Shown: positions 11,701 through 23,674 of the stretch, one piece after another
How positions within the stretch are numbered: position 1 is the stretch's first letter
How the letters are laid out: each line of letters opens with the position of its first letter
Assembly: GCA_011009095.1 (NCBI GenBank)
Contig: VTPC01090699.1
Coordinates: 181,692-245,691, forward strand
DNA length: 64,000 nt
Source: Ignelater luminosus
Taxonomy: Eukaryota > Arthropoda > Insecta > Coleoptera > Elateridae
Reading direction: 5' to 3'
Translations under genes and position numbers: made by a program
The notes under the pieces: generated by a model
The model's database searches: none
The model's input: the letters and a program-made list of their open reading frames with translations, nothing else
What the model was told of the DNA's origin: nothing

Positions 11701-13381
11701 TTCTGTTTTTCTCTTCTCAGATTTGTTTTAGTATACGTTCGTAGTGTCACTTGTGAAAGATTTTAAATCATTTCCTATCTATGTATATCTAAAATACTGG
11801 GTATACTGTAACTATTGCCATGTATTATGAACAAAGATTATTATGTGTTTACAAGACAAAGTACAATTTGCACCTGAATAATTTGTTAATCTACTAAGAT
11901 CAAAGTGCAAGTTTAGCAACTAATATTATTAAATTTTGATAACATATTCAACAAAGATTTTGGTTGCACATCCCGGTATAAAGCAGAACTTTCGCATGGT
12001 TAACTTTGAATTTAAATTAATTGTGTAATTTCTACGGTTAATAAACGGTAAAGTAATTAAGTATCTTGCACCGCTCTCTGTAGTAAGTACAATACTGAAT
12101 AGAACTCTTTGTACTGACATTACTTTTGAAGTTGATAGTAAAGACAAAAACAAATTTACAAGTTATAAATTCAAGTTTCGTTTCAGTTTTAAAATCTTTC
12201 TTTTAACCAAGTGAGTTTCGTTAGAAAACTTCAGTTAGGTCTGTGCACTTAATTGAGTTTCTCGCTTCGCGTATTACCCTATTGTATGAATTGGTGTTGT
12301 TTGATAGTTTTCTGATGGTTCTTCCTTAATTTGTGAGGTAAAATTTTAAATTCTATAATAGTTACCTAATTGAAAACAAAAACAAATATCAGAAAACTCC
12401 GAAGAATTACAAATACCTGCGAGAAACCAGAAAGTTGAAATGAATTAGAAAACAATTTTGCAAATCATTTTTGGAATCTTGGAAACTTTGGCATTTTGGT
12501 GATTAGATCTTGAAGTTTTTTAAAGGATATTTTAAATTGAATTTGGTGAGAATTTTTGTATTCTGAATATAACGTACAGAACCTTGGATATTATAAAAGT
12601 TTGTATATATATTTTTAAGTTTTTGGTTAATAACAAAGTTTAATCTTTTTAAATTTGTAGTAAAATTTTATAATTTTGAAAAATTCATATCAAGTTAAAG
12701 TTAAACTAATATGTTTTACTTTAAGTTTTTTTAATTACTAAGCAACTTTTGTTACTTGGATGATGTCATTACCTTGTCTTTAGTTTTATTACTAATAAAA
12801 TCCAGAAATAATTTTAACTTTTGCATGCGACTTGTACGGGCTTTCGATTTCTCCCCTAGCTTGTTTAATTTGTCTTAATTTATTTATCCCAAAACTTGCT
12901 GCCAGAAAAGGCAATTATAAGAAATGTAAGAAATATACTATTGTAACGCCACTTCCACCGTCTTCGGTCAAAGCCAGGTACAATTAATCCGCAGTCTCTG
13001 AAAACATGTAATTGAATTGACCGAACTTAGCCCCACAATCTGTGAATATCTTGGCTCCTATACGACAACATAGCATTATGCGCAAAATTCTGATCTTTCT
13101 GTGACTTGAAAATTGGTTTAAAGAAATAATTCTTTGCTAGTCTCAACTCAAACAGAAAATAGAACGAAGAACCGATAACAATTTGCGTAAAGGCACAATT
13201 TAAACTATTTTGATTGCAGATTGCACCATTGCAAAAAATATTTTCAAAAATTTATTTCTTCGCCTCCATTTAGCATCTTTTCACAGCCTATTTTAGGTCG
13301 CAAACTCAATGTGTAAAATTCCAGAACCTACCAAATGCAAAAGATTTCGCAAATCTTCTAATTATGTTCAGGTAAAAATAC
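8751..13381. other. AT-rich sequence, no gene seen
   Basis: Dense stops in all frames. The frames of 63 and 74 codons near 11311 and 11929 show no recognisable motif. I see no transposon ends or RNA genes. Confidence 0.5.
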
Positions 13382-14571
13382 TTGATAACAACTGGACTAC
13401 TATGTTTGCCTGAAACTCTAGAGCAGTTGCTTCTATACCTTATGTATCGTGAACCATCCAGGAGTCGCGTTCTCAAAAGTCATCCATTTGAAAACAGGGA
13501 TATGTCATTTTGTTCAAGCATCAATACTTACGAAACTTACAATTACTTCTTTGTAAACTACCTCTGTATTTGGTTTAAGTCTGCTCAGCCTTAACTAGAG
13601 GAATGACTTGAGATAATAAAAGAAAGTATACATCAAATCCAAATAGATCGTTTTTATTCCTCGGTGGAGAGCTGTTTGGAACTTTCCCAAGAGTCACGCC
13701 CTACGTACTCCTACAGGTTTTGTTAAGCAAGCAATTTGAAAGAATATTCAATTCTTCTTTTTCTTCTTCGCAAAAAGCTCAAAAAAATCCAAACATCCAT
13801 CAGCAAACACCTATTTTTCTGCCCAACTTGATGAATATTCTAAAACACACATTACTTGGCTTCATATAACCCTTTCCACCAAACCTCAAAGCCCAAAACA
13901 GTATTACTTCTGAAATTCCGCACCTACAAACCAGGCTTATCCGGCTTTAAAAACCTTTTTTCCACTATAGACCGAGCATTGATAAGCACTCCTCACCAAT
14001 GCCTCGACTTTTCTATTAGAAAAAAAAGTATTATCCAAAAAAGATTAATTAAACTTGGCACCGGAGATTAACTTGGCTGGGCTCGTAAACGACATAACAT
14101 ATTCGCATGTAGCTCGAACGTTGAAACGAGAACTGCCTGGTTAAATCTTTGCTTAAACGTGGTTTGTGCTGATACCTTTTTGTACAAGCCATTCGACTTT
14201 GGGTGCTAAGTTATCACCCACTTCTGCTCTAGATCCTCTTTGGGGTTTCTTATCAAAGGTAGATTATGATTAGGAACTTGTATTTATACTTTACAAATTA
14301 TAGCAGCGGCTTTCATTCACTTGAGTGTGTAAAGCTGTACAACAAGCATTAAGATTGCTTGTGATATATGAAACAATAGCAAATTTTAAAAGGTTTGAGA
14401 ATCTATTGTTGAGATAAACTTAGTCTGTTGCTGGATCAAGTTGTATACTATCATAACAGTGAATTCAATTTAGTATTTGACTTTGCTATGAATTTGAAAA
14501 TACTCTACGAATACGCCTCCTTATTTCTGACCTTTTAACTAAATTTTAGGTAGGTCAGTAGAATTTGTTGG
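13382..14571. other. short unidentified open frames only
   Basis: Two plus-strand frames (70 codons at 13382, 71 codons at 13856) are somewhat richer in C than the surroundings, and the second is basic (ending QKRLIKLGTGD). I recognise neither. They may be remnants of an unidentified repeat and should not be read as genes. Confidence 0.35.
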
Positions 14572-15048
14572 GATATAACACAGAATTAACTACATTTGTT
14601 GTCCTACTATCATTTGGTGAAGAAGACTCTGAAAATGATAAATTTAAATCAGATAAGAAACAGAGCAACAAAGAGGAAGATAACGACAGAAATGAAGAGA
14701 AAACTTAAAAAATAAAGATAAAGAAAAGAAGAAAAAAAAGCCAAAGAGTAAGGATAACAAAAAAAAAGAAGAAAAAAGAAGTAAAGAAAAAGAAAGAATC
14801 CAATAGTGATTTTAGCTCAGACAGTAGTACAGATGAAGATGTTAAAAAGCAAAAGGCAGACAAGAAAAGTAAAAAAAGATGATAAAGAGAAAGAAAAGGA
14901 TTGTAATAGTACAAAGAATTTAAGGTCAGTTACTTCAACTAATAATAGACGAAAAATTGTGAATGATGCCTTTGCTGGATCATCAAATAAGAAACAAAAA
15001 TTAGATTGTCTTCCCAACTACCTTAATGAGTTTCTTTGCGAGTTGTAA
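14572..15048 (+). pseudogene. broken Lys/Glu/Ser-rich coding-like stretch
   Basis: Read with frame changes, this stretch yields SFGEEDSENDKFKSDKKQSN at about 14612, then a poly-basic run, then KESNSDFSSDSSTDEDVKK near 14795. It ends with the 80-codon frame at 14806-15048, which finishes LDCLPNYLNEFLCEL. Acidic-serine patches alternating with lysine runs are typical of nuclear, intrinsically disordered proteins. At least two stops or frameshifts interrupt it. It may be a decayed retrocopy or a fast-evolving exon. The A-richness also makes Lys-rich frames likely by chance, so this is only a moderate claim. Confidence 0.35.
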
Positions 15049-16739
15049 CGTGCCGAGGGCCATAGTGGCATGATTATGTTATTGGAAAAATCAAAACCTT
15101 TGGATTTTGGACTTACATCGAGTTTTGGACACTTTGGCTATATTTAATTTAACTTAACAGTAAGGTATTAAAGCCAGCTTTCAGCTTGATTAACAAGCAT
15201 TTTTTATTCTTGTTTCTGAATATAGACTTTAACTGGCTCTTAAAGTCATTTATTACTAACACGTAACACTCTCACCATATCTTCTCCACCTTACGGTTTA
15301 TTGCTTTCCTTTTTAGTGTTTTTCTCCATACCGTGATAACTTGTCCAAAATTAAATATTCGTAGTTGTACAAATCAGACGTGACGGTGAGAACTGATAAA
15401 GCCATTTTCTAATTTCTGATTGGTGTAGCCTCAGTGGCACTTCTTACAGCTTGACGTACAGGGGAGTTAGTGTTTCCGCAAATGCGATTCACCTGTCAAC
15501 AGCTTGCTAAACATCCCGAATTAATGGTTTGTTAAATTGTATTGGTGGTACCCATTATTGTCAGCGAGTATCCAATACCACTGGAGGTAGAGGTTTTGTG
15601 TACTCTAGTTCTAATGGATTCCAGATCTGGCTTGCCTTGTACACTGATTTCAGAGCAAACTAAAATTTTGAGATATACTTTACGTAGCGAAAAAGTGCTT
15701 TTAGGCCTGATACCTTATATTTTCACTATGAAACGTTCAAGAGCATGGGGAATATTATTACCAAGGATGTTATAGAACTCGAAACATCGTTGACAGCGTT
15801 CTACACTGAACGTTTTCTCTTGGACGCAAAACATGACGCTAAGTCACAGCCGAATGAGGCATGAAATTCTCTAAGATGTAAGCTAATGTATCACAGTTTT
15901 TTCTCACCAAATCTTCAGCCTCCTCAGTTTGGAATGCAATGAGCTATTGTACAGCGGTGCGTCTTGGCACAGTCATACAGCAGCCACTGGTTCTAGATAG
16001 AAAGAGATACACAAAACAAGTGTATCTGTGAGCGAGCAGATTGACTTGATCCCGTAGAGCACCACATTCTTCACATGCTTGACCATTCTGCCGTCAGCCT
16101 CATTCGTTAGTTACATCGTCAATCAATGTGACTACAACTATTTCTAGACAAGTTTTGTGTGTCAAATGCGCTGTGACATAAGTATTCAATTTGCTGTGCA
16201 CAACGTCTGCAAGGAATTGAAACTGAGTATTTTGCGAGTCGCCGTCTCAATTCGTAGAAAGTGATCTGGTGAAAAAGCTCGAGATATGTTGGGTCAATTT
16301 CTAAAACAGAAAGGTAAACTTAAACCTGACGTGGGGTTTGAAAACAAAATCCTATTTCTAATGGTATGTTAATCTTTTTAAATTAGAAAAGAAAAGAAGT
16401 AAAGCAAGTATCTACAAACCAGATCTAAAGTCTAAATCACAGACTACTCTCTTGGAAATTGACCCACTATGATTAAATTAAATTCCATAAACATGTACTG
16501 TCTTAGATTGATAGTAATTTTGTTGTGCAAATACTCTTCAAAAATCCTAGTACCCTGGTTAATTTGTACCCCGTTCTTAATACCAGCAAGAAAAAAATAA
16601 ATTCCGTGCAATATCAAAATATTTAACACCTACGCTAACGACTAAAGTAGATTTGAAACAGGTAGCGGTTTGTTAAGGCGAACAAAAACTGCACCAAGCA
16701 ACAAGCGAGCCGGTTTTATTACGTCTTCTTCCATTGGTT
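15049..16739. other. no gene seen
   Basis: Mixed composition with frequent stops. Open frames of 77 codons (plus, 15542) and 61 codons (minus, 16629) match no family I know. The part at 15430-16330 is less AT-rich than its surroundings and could be old transposon DNA, but no ends or motifs support that. Confidence 0.45.
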
Positions 16740-16749
16740 ATTCTGAAGT

Positions 16750-17650
16750 GTTTGCCTGTTAAGATCCATTGCGACTTTTAGAGGCCTCTAGAGTCTACTA
16801 AATCTAATGCAGCCGGGTCCTATGGTGTCTCAAACCTCAAAGTCAATAGGCTGTCAATCCATCGTTTCATTTTACTTTTAAACTTTCTCGTACTGGACAG
16901 CGACGGCCCGTGACCTAACTTCAGAATAGGCCTGAACCAGGTGTTTGATTGAAATTGCTAGAATTGTGCAATTATAAAAAAGTTAATTAAAGTTAGGTCA
17001 CGCGGTGTTGCTGGTTCTGGACTGCTATCTGGCACGTCTCGCTCATAGCCACACTGTGCTGCTGCACAGAAGAGAAATGTCCTCAAAAGTTGAAAACTGG
17101 CGTCCTATTACTTTTTTTAGGCAATGCTTTTGTAAGGTTGGTACGTAAGGTCTTTGCCAAACATCTGTCCGACCTGCCTCTGCATCCTCACCAACGCGGC
17201 TTTAGACCTTACCACCATTACAGTGGAGGCAATTAGCATATTCTTAGCTTTGACGTTGCTAAAGCGTTCGATAGCGTCTCACATAGTTTGATTCGACAGA
17301 ACAGATAATAGATTTAATGTTAAAAGCTGCTCAAACAGGCTGGATAAACATTCATCAAACAGTAAAGCAAGGGGACTTTCCTCTTTCCTTTATTATTAAA
17401 TCTGGTGATTTATGAGTTTATGGAAAAGCTGAAACACACAGGTTTTGGTATTTCCCTTAACGACCCGGTCAGAGTCACTACGCTAACATATGCTGATGAC
17501 TCGTTAATTGGTTTTATCAGGTTAAGGGACAATGCTAGGTGTGAGATTATTGTTAATCTAATATCGGTACGTCTGTAAGCATCTTAAGTCTCGGGTGGTA
17601 CTTATCGGTTACCGCATGTCCGAATTGTGCCTAAACGACCCCAATATTGC
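16750..17650 (+). pseudogene. decayed R2/NeSL-like LINE reverse transcriptase
   Basis: Several reverse transcriptase landmarks appear in order but in shifting frames. KVENWRPITFF is near 17077, as in R2-type 'WRPIT'. A KVFAKHLSDLPLHPHQRGFRP stretch follows near 17150. FDVAKAFDSVSH near 17250 is the R2/NeSL-style motif with the first catalytic Asp. A QGDPL-like region near 17365 follows. TYADDSLIGFIRLRDNA near 17487 is the YADD box. The spacing is shorter than in an intact RT and several frameshifts are needed. No endonuclease or zinc-finger portion is visible. The copy is dead and lies outside any rDNA. The DVAKAFDSVSH wording argues for the R2-like group over RTE/Jockey, but clade assignment by eye is tentative. 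Confidence 0.7.
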
Positions 17651-18749
17651 AGATTTGCGCCTGTTAGCAATTTTTCAAAATTGTATATACGTTTGAATTT
17701 CTCATCATAAAGGACGTAGTCTTAGGTGCTTTGGGTTAAATCGCTCCAAGGATCCTAAACACCTGTGCAAAGCATAATTATTATACATAATTTTAAAACG
17801 TAGGTATTTTGTTTGTGACATTGCTCCTTAAATATCTGCTGTGCTTTGGATGACATCGATTAATAATGAAATTTTATTTTATTTATTGTTTTTTCTGTTT
17901 AATATCTAATTATAAATACAAACTATAAACAGTAACTTTATACCATCTTGGTTTAAAACGTCTTCCTAATAAAAGTCTTTACAACCCATTTATTAACGAC
18001 AGCTGTCTTTATAGCTGGCTGAGCACTGAGGAAGTTATGTGTTATGATTAAGAGTATCTGATATTATTTAGTTTAAAATAAAACGTTTAAAAAAGAAATA
18101 TTCCATTTCCAGGAAATTATTGAAAAAATATTGGAAAAAGTTTCATCAATTTTACAAATCGGGATTGACGTCTGTAAATAAATGGATTTGTAGGAAAACA
18201 ATCCACAGATATTAAAAGCTCATTTATTTGAGGTTCATAGTTTTTTGTGTTTATTCATCAATATAATCAAAATCAAGCATAGATTAAAGTGGTAAATGAT
18301 TGTTTAGAAGGTCTAAAATTTTTAGATTCTACTTAAATAAGCTTATGATAGAAATTATTGTTTTTGGTTGAAGAAACTTAGAAGTTTATTTCTAAATTTT
18401 ATAAATTACTTTCTGGTTTTTCAAATTTTGTTGGAAATTAAACTTGAAATTTCATTCCCATCTCATATCCTGTTCGTTGAGCGTTGAAAATTTTTAATAC
18501 AACTTCTAAAGTACTTAATATTAAATAATAAAAAAAGGTTCTCTGATTGTTTTCGTGATTTAAAAGGTTGTATTCAATAATTGCCGTTTTACAGTTGACT
18601 GATAATATTCCCCAAACTGTCTTCTAGAAAAGGAAACGGATTTAATCAAAAAACTTTTTTAGCGAGCATGCAAATCAAATACAGGCCTATATTAATGACC
18701 ATCCATCAACTTTTTCCGTGATATCACAAACAAATCAAGCAAATAAAAT
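17651..18749. other. AT-rich sequence, no gene seen
   Basis: Nothing recognisable; stops are dense on both strands. Confidence 0.5.
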
Positions 18750-18831
18750 ATGACAGTAGTTTATTTTGTAAAATTCCCTCTATTAATCTCCATAAAGTCT
18801 ACCATATTTAAGATTATTCACGAGGAGCATC

Positions 18832-19104
18832 TTGTCTCGTCAAGAAGAGTCGACAGGGGCCATTTGTCACGTGACGTCACGATATTCAATGAGGCGACCG
18901 GAAAAAAGATATTTGAAATATTTCAGCACGCCCGGAAACCGCTTCTCCATAATTCAAGGGAGACATTCCGATCAGGGGCTGCTTATGAGGTACTCTGGTG
19001 TGGTCTGTGAATGGGGGAAAACTTCAGAAACTGGGACATATCGACAAGATCGCTTTGACTGGGACACGATGACAATCCTCTTTTTGTCAAGTTTGCATAT
19101 TTAG
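18832..19104 (+). other. GC-richer island with 90-codon open frame and CRE/E-box
   Basis: An island of near-balanced composition in AT-rich DNA. Two overlapping plus-strand frames are open here (86 codons at 18750, 90 codons at 18832). The latter reads MSRQEESTGAICHVTS at its start. I recognise neither protein. The sequence also has an overlapping CACGTG (18868-18873) and TGACGTCA (18872-18879), which are full E-box and CRE palindromes. It could be a promoter-proximal element, an exon or an old repeat. Confidence 0.25.
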
Positions 19105-22100
19105 ACACCAATCGCTTTGAACGTATTTTCCATTTTTTCTCGAATTTATTCTTTTGAAATATCTACATAAATAAATTCTTTGTATAGAAGTTACAGACGA
19201 AAATTAAACAAAACACTATCTTTCGGGAGAAACCCCTTTAAGGTTTTGCAACATTTCAACTTGATTACTTGAATACAATGCGGTCGTGTGACAAAAACAC
19301 TAATGTATGCCTCCTGCCGCCCATAACCGTGGCGATGTCGTAAAGTTGGCAGTTTACGAGAAGACAACTCGCATAATTCTACATTGCTCCTAATTCCCAG
19401 TTACTGTCCGTCGTTGAATGCAGCTCTTTAGTGCACTGATCTAGGGCAAGACAAATGTAGAGCACTTTCCTCATGCCTTGTTATATCAACAAATAGGAAT
19501 TTATGACTTGAGCTTTCCGCGATATACAATGAAAACCGATTGATTGCTTTCAGTCGAGTTAACTTTTGCAATTTTATGTTAGTTGTACTACCTAGATTAC
19601 AATGCACACCCAGATAATTTATACCGCAAACTTTATGACAATGTTTCACTAGTTCCTGCTATTTTATATCCGCAGGGTTTCCAGTATGAATATCAGGAAA
19701 CTGGAAGCGTTCCTCATCCTCTCCTGCGCCTCGTTCTCTTTCTCTTTCCCACTCTTTGAGTTTATTCGTTCAGCTCATCTGTAACATCTCTGTTAATGTT
19801 CGTGTAGAGCGCCTGAATGCTTTATTGATGAACTTTGTTGTCTCGGCCCATCATGCGAATGTGGGGGGATATGACGGTTCGGTGCTACTGTCTGTTCTTT
19901 GATCGCATTCAAAAACTCGGATTATTAATCGATTTTTAAATAGCCAACTAGCTGTGTGTTCCTGTGCACTGACCCGTAATTGCTTTTCAATTGTAATAGC
20001 ATCTCTGTTGATATATATGTATACACAACCGTATACACATACTACATAACGTATAGGCTGCGTCGGTTGCTTCGTTTGAAACCCAAAATCAATCCCAGTT
20101 TACGTTAGTTTAGTCGAAGTTTGCGTTTACACAGCTCTTGTTTAAAATTACCTTTTGTAACCTCCGCAACATACGCATACACACACACACACACAACGAT
20201 AGTACGTAATTGTATTGATCTCGAACGGGTGTTGTTTTGTTGCTACTGAGGTGATTCTCTTAGGAACGCTTCCATAAATCTGTACAAAACGATTGTGCCA
20301 ACGCCGCATTAAATCCTAAAATAGGCAGTGGGTATATAAATAAAGTTTTTGTTCTTGGATTTACATGTATCGTAGCGTTCATAGCTGTTTAAACATTCTG
20401 GAATAAAATAAAATGGCCCAAGAATTGTTTTATAAAATGCCTGAAGGAAAACACAATGAGGTATTTCCTTTTTTTTTCGAATTTTATTTTTAATGTTTAG
20501 TTAAAAGGAGACTTTTGAACAGCTTAAACAGGCCCTCAATTTTATTTACCGAGTTTTATCTCTGAATTCTTTCAATATATTTTGAAGCACTTCCATGTTA
20601 TTTTAACAATCTTTTCCAATTTGTTTCGCAAAAATTTCATTTCAGAAAGAACGAAAGAGAAGGAATTTCTAACAATTTTCTCAATAAATCGCCCTTTTAA
20701 GCTTCGCATTCATAGGTTAATGGAAAATGTTTAAAAATATTTTATAAATTATAAAATCAATTTATAAAGGAAGAGAGAATGGGAAATGTTTAATTCAATG
20801 TTTAAACTATTATTAAATATTTTAAATTAGTACCAAACACGGCAATTGCAGCTTCTATTTATTAGGAAAAGCTTGATAAAATTGTATTCTATGAAAATCA
20901 TTGTGCGTGCATGTCTTGTGTAGTTAAATAATGAGGACTCGTTCATCTGCATGTGTTAATTGAATTCGCTGAAATTTGCGATCTTTCTTCCAATAAATAA
21001 ATAAAGTTTAAAAGGTTGGCCTGACATTTAAACATAACATTTCGTTTTTACCTTAATTTAATAATGTATACAAAAACATTCTAGTGGGCATTAATTTACT
21101 TTGAATGGTAAAGCTATATAAAACGTTTGAACGCTGTGTTGTCTTATTCAAAATTAAATAAAAAAAATTAATTTTATTTAGAAAAATAAAAATTAAAATC
21201 GAAGGAAAAAAACGAGAAACAAAATCTGAGGTCTTTTTTCCTGGGTATAGAAGCAATGAATAAGAATGAACTGGAGATTTTAGAAAATAAGCTCGAGATA
21301 CAGCAAGTGCAATTGTGACGTTTGAACTTTTAGAAAGCTACCTTCTGTAAAAGATTTTTCATAGTCGTTTCAAAACAATCTCAGTACTAGAGTATCGAAG
21401 ATGTAGTGCCCTCATTTTAATAAAAGTACAGTCTCCTGATTTATCTTCAAAGGCATATATCTCTTATCTCATACAGGTTTCTGAACTCACAATCAGTGTC
21501 GAATTGGCGAGTTTACTTGTCAATTTGATAACATCTTTTTGCGCTTGAATTTTCGTTTGAAACTTCTGATTGCAGCTTTCAAGTCATTTTATCATTTCTC
21601 TGTTACAGTCATGAACTGTTTTCTATTCTTAGCCTGAGTAATAATATTACATCGAGCAGAATTTCTTGTAAATTCTAAAATTCGTACGTCTAGATTCTAC
21701 TGTAAATTTGTTTTTCAATTTATTTCTTGAACTGATGAGTAAGACCAAAAATTGCCTTTTTTTATTGCTTGTTTTTTTAAGAGTCTAGCAGGATTCCCTT
21801 TTAGCAATGAGGGAGTCGTATTGTAGTTTATTTAGAAAAATAAATACTCAAAGGTAAAACAAAGAATTACAGTAGTTCGCCCAGAAGACTAGCGTAGTGA
21901 AGAGATGAAGAATTGCTGTAGCCCGGTTTGGGTTCACCTTGTTCTGAGGGGAGCAGACACACTCGTCTGCAGTATCCTTTACAACTTGCAGCCCGAGGGA
22001 CGTCTATTCTTTGAGAATAGGTAAGCTATTGTCGTCAAGCTTGTAACGAAGTTATTTTGACTTTAATAAATTAAAAGACTATTTATAGAAGAATTATAAT

Positions 22101-22297
22101 TTATTTGTAGATTTATCCGTACATTGTACACACCGGCGTGTTTATCCGGCTTTCCCCAGGTGGTGCCGCATGATAACGCCGGCGAATATTTGTTATGTTA
22201 TAATTCAAATATTAACATTTAAGTTATAAAGCGAATTATAAATTGAATTTCCGTATAAGTATTAGAGACCGCTAATACTTATTTTATTTTATGAAGT
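19105..22297. other. no gene seen; short (AC)n microsatellite
   Basis: Mixed AT-rich sequence. An (AC)n run lies at about 20179-20196. No transposon motif or convincing coding frame was seen. Part of 21880-22140 is less AT-rich and may be old LTR-element DNA. Confidence 0.5.
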
Positions 22298-22471
22298 TGT
22301 AAGAGAAATTGTTTCATTTAGAATTAACTATTTACCGACCGAATTATAAATTGTAATTATACTATTTTGAATCGCTTCATTAGCGAAGCGAACCGAGCAT
22401 TTGTCCCCCCGATTAGGCCGTTTTGCCCATGCTAGGGCATCCCCACTACAAGCGTGGGAGGACCGAGCGGG

Positions 22472-22497
22472 TATAAATATAAACGCCCGACCGCAGT
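22472..22497 (+). promoter_or_regulatory. LTR core promoter: TATAAATA and GCAGT initiator-like site
   Basis: TATAAATA at 22472 sits in a locally GC-rich context. A GCAGT at 22492-22496, resembling the arthropod TCAGT initiator, follows at about 20-25 bp. Transcription would start just upstream of the tandem array and place it in the transcribed R/U5 part of the LTR. Confidence 0.55.
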
Positions 22498-22683
22498 AAG
22501 AGAGTTCCGTTCCAGAATTCGAGTTCCGAGCTCCAGAAGTCCAGCAGCCGAATTCTAGTAAGTAAACCGAACAAGTAAAGAGGTGCCCTCTCCTACTTGA
22601 CCGTTCTTCTTGTTTTTTCTACACCGTTCTCTTCCTGTTCTCTTGCGAGATCCGTCCCGTTCCTACTTGTAACTGTATTGTCG

Positions 22684-23316
22684 ATGTGGCGGTCAATCCG
22701 ACATATCGCTGGTCCAGTCCAAGTTCGGTCATTCCGGTACGGGTGAGGCGGTCGATCCGACTCATCTCTGCTGGGTGGCTCCGTTCCCTGTCGGCTTGCG
22801 GCTGTATTGCCGGTGCGGCGGTCGATCCGACGCATCGTCGGTCTAGTCCAAGTCCGGTCATTCCGGTACGGGTGAGGCGGTCGATCCGACTCATCTCTGC
22901 TGGGTGGCGCCGTGCCCTGCTCTACTTGCAGCTGTATTACCGGTGCGGCGGTCGATCCGACGCATCGGCGGTCCGGTCCAAGCCCGGTTACTCCGGCGCA
23001 GGTGAGGCGGTCGATCCGACTCATCTCTGCTGGGTGGCTCCGTTCCCTGTCGGCTTGCGGCTGTATTGCCGGTGCGGCGGTCGATCCGACGCATCGTCGG
23101 TCTAGTCCAAGTCCGGTCATTCCGGTACGGGTGAGGCGGTCGATCCGACTCATCTCTGCTGGGTGGCGCCGTGCCCTGCTCTACTTGCGGCTGTATTACC
23201 GGTGCGGCGGTCGATCCGACGCATCGGCGGTCCGGTCCAAGCCCGGTTACTCCGGCGCAGGTGAGGCGGTCGATCCGACTCATCNNNNNNNNNNACCGCT
23301 GGGTAACTCCGCATCC
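22684..23316 (+). repeat. GC-rich higher-order tandem array, 129/130-bp monomers in a 259-bp dimer
   Basis: Using the ggtgaggcgg landmark, copies start at 22741, 22870, 23000, 23129 and 23259, giving alternating spacings of 129 and 130 bp. Alternate copies are almost identical at 259 bp, while neighbours differ more (ccgttccctgtcgg versus ccgtgccctgctct). This is a two-monomer higher-order repeat. Each monomer contains GTCGATCCGAC twice, spaced about 70 and 59 bp. The left edge (22684-22740) and the part after the gap (from 23295) are diverged copies, as is usual at array borders. Long open frames on both strands here are artefacts of the repeat. Confidence 0.92.
23285..23294. other. assembly gap (10 N)
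   Basis: Ten N lie within the tandem array, breaking a GTCGATCCGACTCATC unit. The true number of array copies is therefore unknown. Confidence 0.99.
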
Positions 23317-23674
23317 TTCCCCTTCGTATTCCCCGCTCATCACCATCAAGCACCTGACCCGACTAACCGCATACCCGACTCTGTATAACCGCACGCCGCC
23401 CGCTTGCTGCATCTTACCGGTAGTAACGATCCCAGAATTGGGTGTAGTGCTAGGTAGTGGCTTGTATTGGCTTGTTTGTATGCTTGCTGTATTACCTGCT
23501 TGTATTAATAGATTGTTTGGGCTTGATCGGTGTTTTATTTATATATTAAGCTCTCCGAGTTTCTCTTTCAGCCGTCGACCCCTGGAGTCACCGGGTCTCC
23601 ATCGTAGCTGCCCGGTGAGCCCTCACCCGACCGCATCAAGGGCGAGGTGGGGGAGTAAACCCCCTTACAAAATC

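Larger units (their letters stand above)
22298..23669 (+). mobile_element. 5' LTR of a Ty3/gypsy-like retrotransposon (left end inferred)
   Basis: The right end is well supported: CTTACA ends at 23669, then 5 nt, then a primer-binding site TGGCGCCCGAG at 23675. The best left end is TGTAAG at 22298, an exact 6-bp inverted match to CTTACA. An alternative TG start at 22191 cannot be excluded. A TATA box lies at 22472. Just before the right end is a hairpin, GGGGG-agtaaa-CCCCC (about 23649-23664), common near the U5 end of such LTRs. The LTR is long (about 1.37 kb including 10 N) because it holds a GC-rich tandem array. No gag or pol frame follows, so only this LTR and a little leader remain. Confidence 0.65.

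Noticed and set aside
14705..14914. Minus-strand Phe/Leu-rich frames resembling a membrane protein
   Set aside because: They are the antisense of an A/G-rich, Lys/Glu-coding stretch, a composition artefact.
20179..20196. (AC)n run as a notable structure
   Set aside because: Short ordinary microsatellite with no associated feature.
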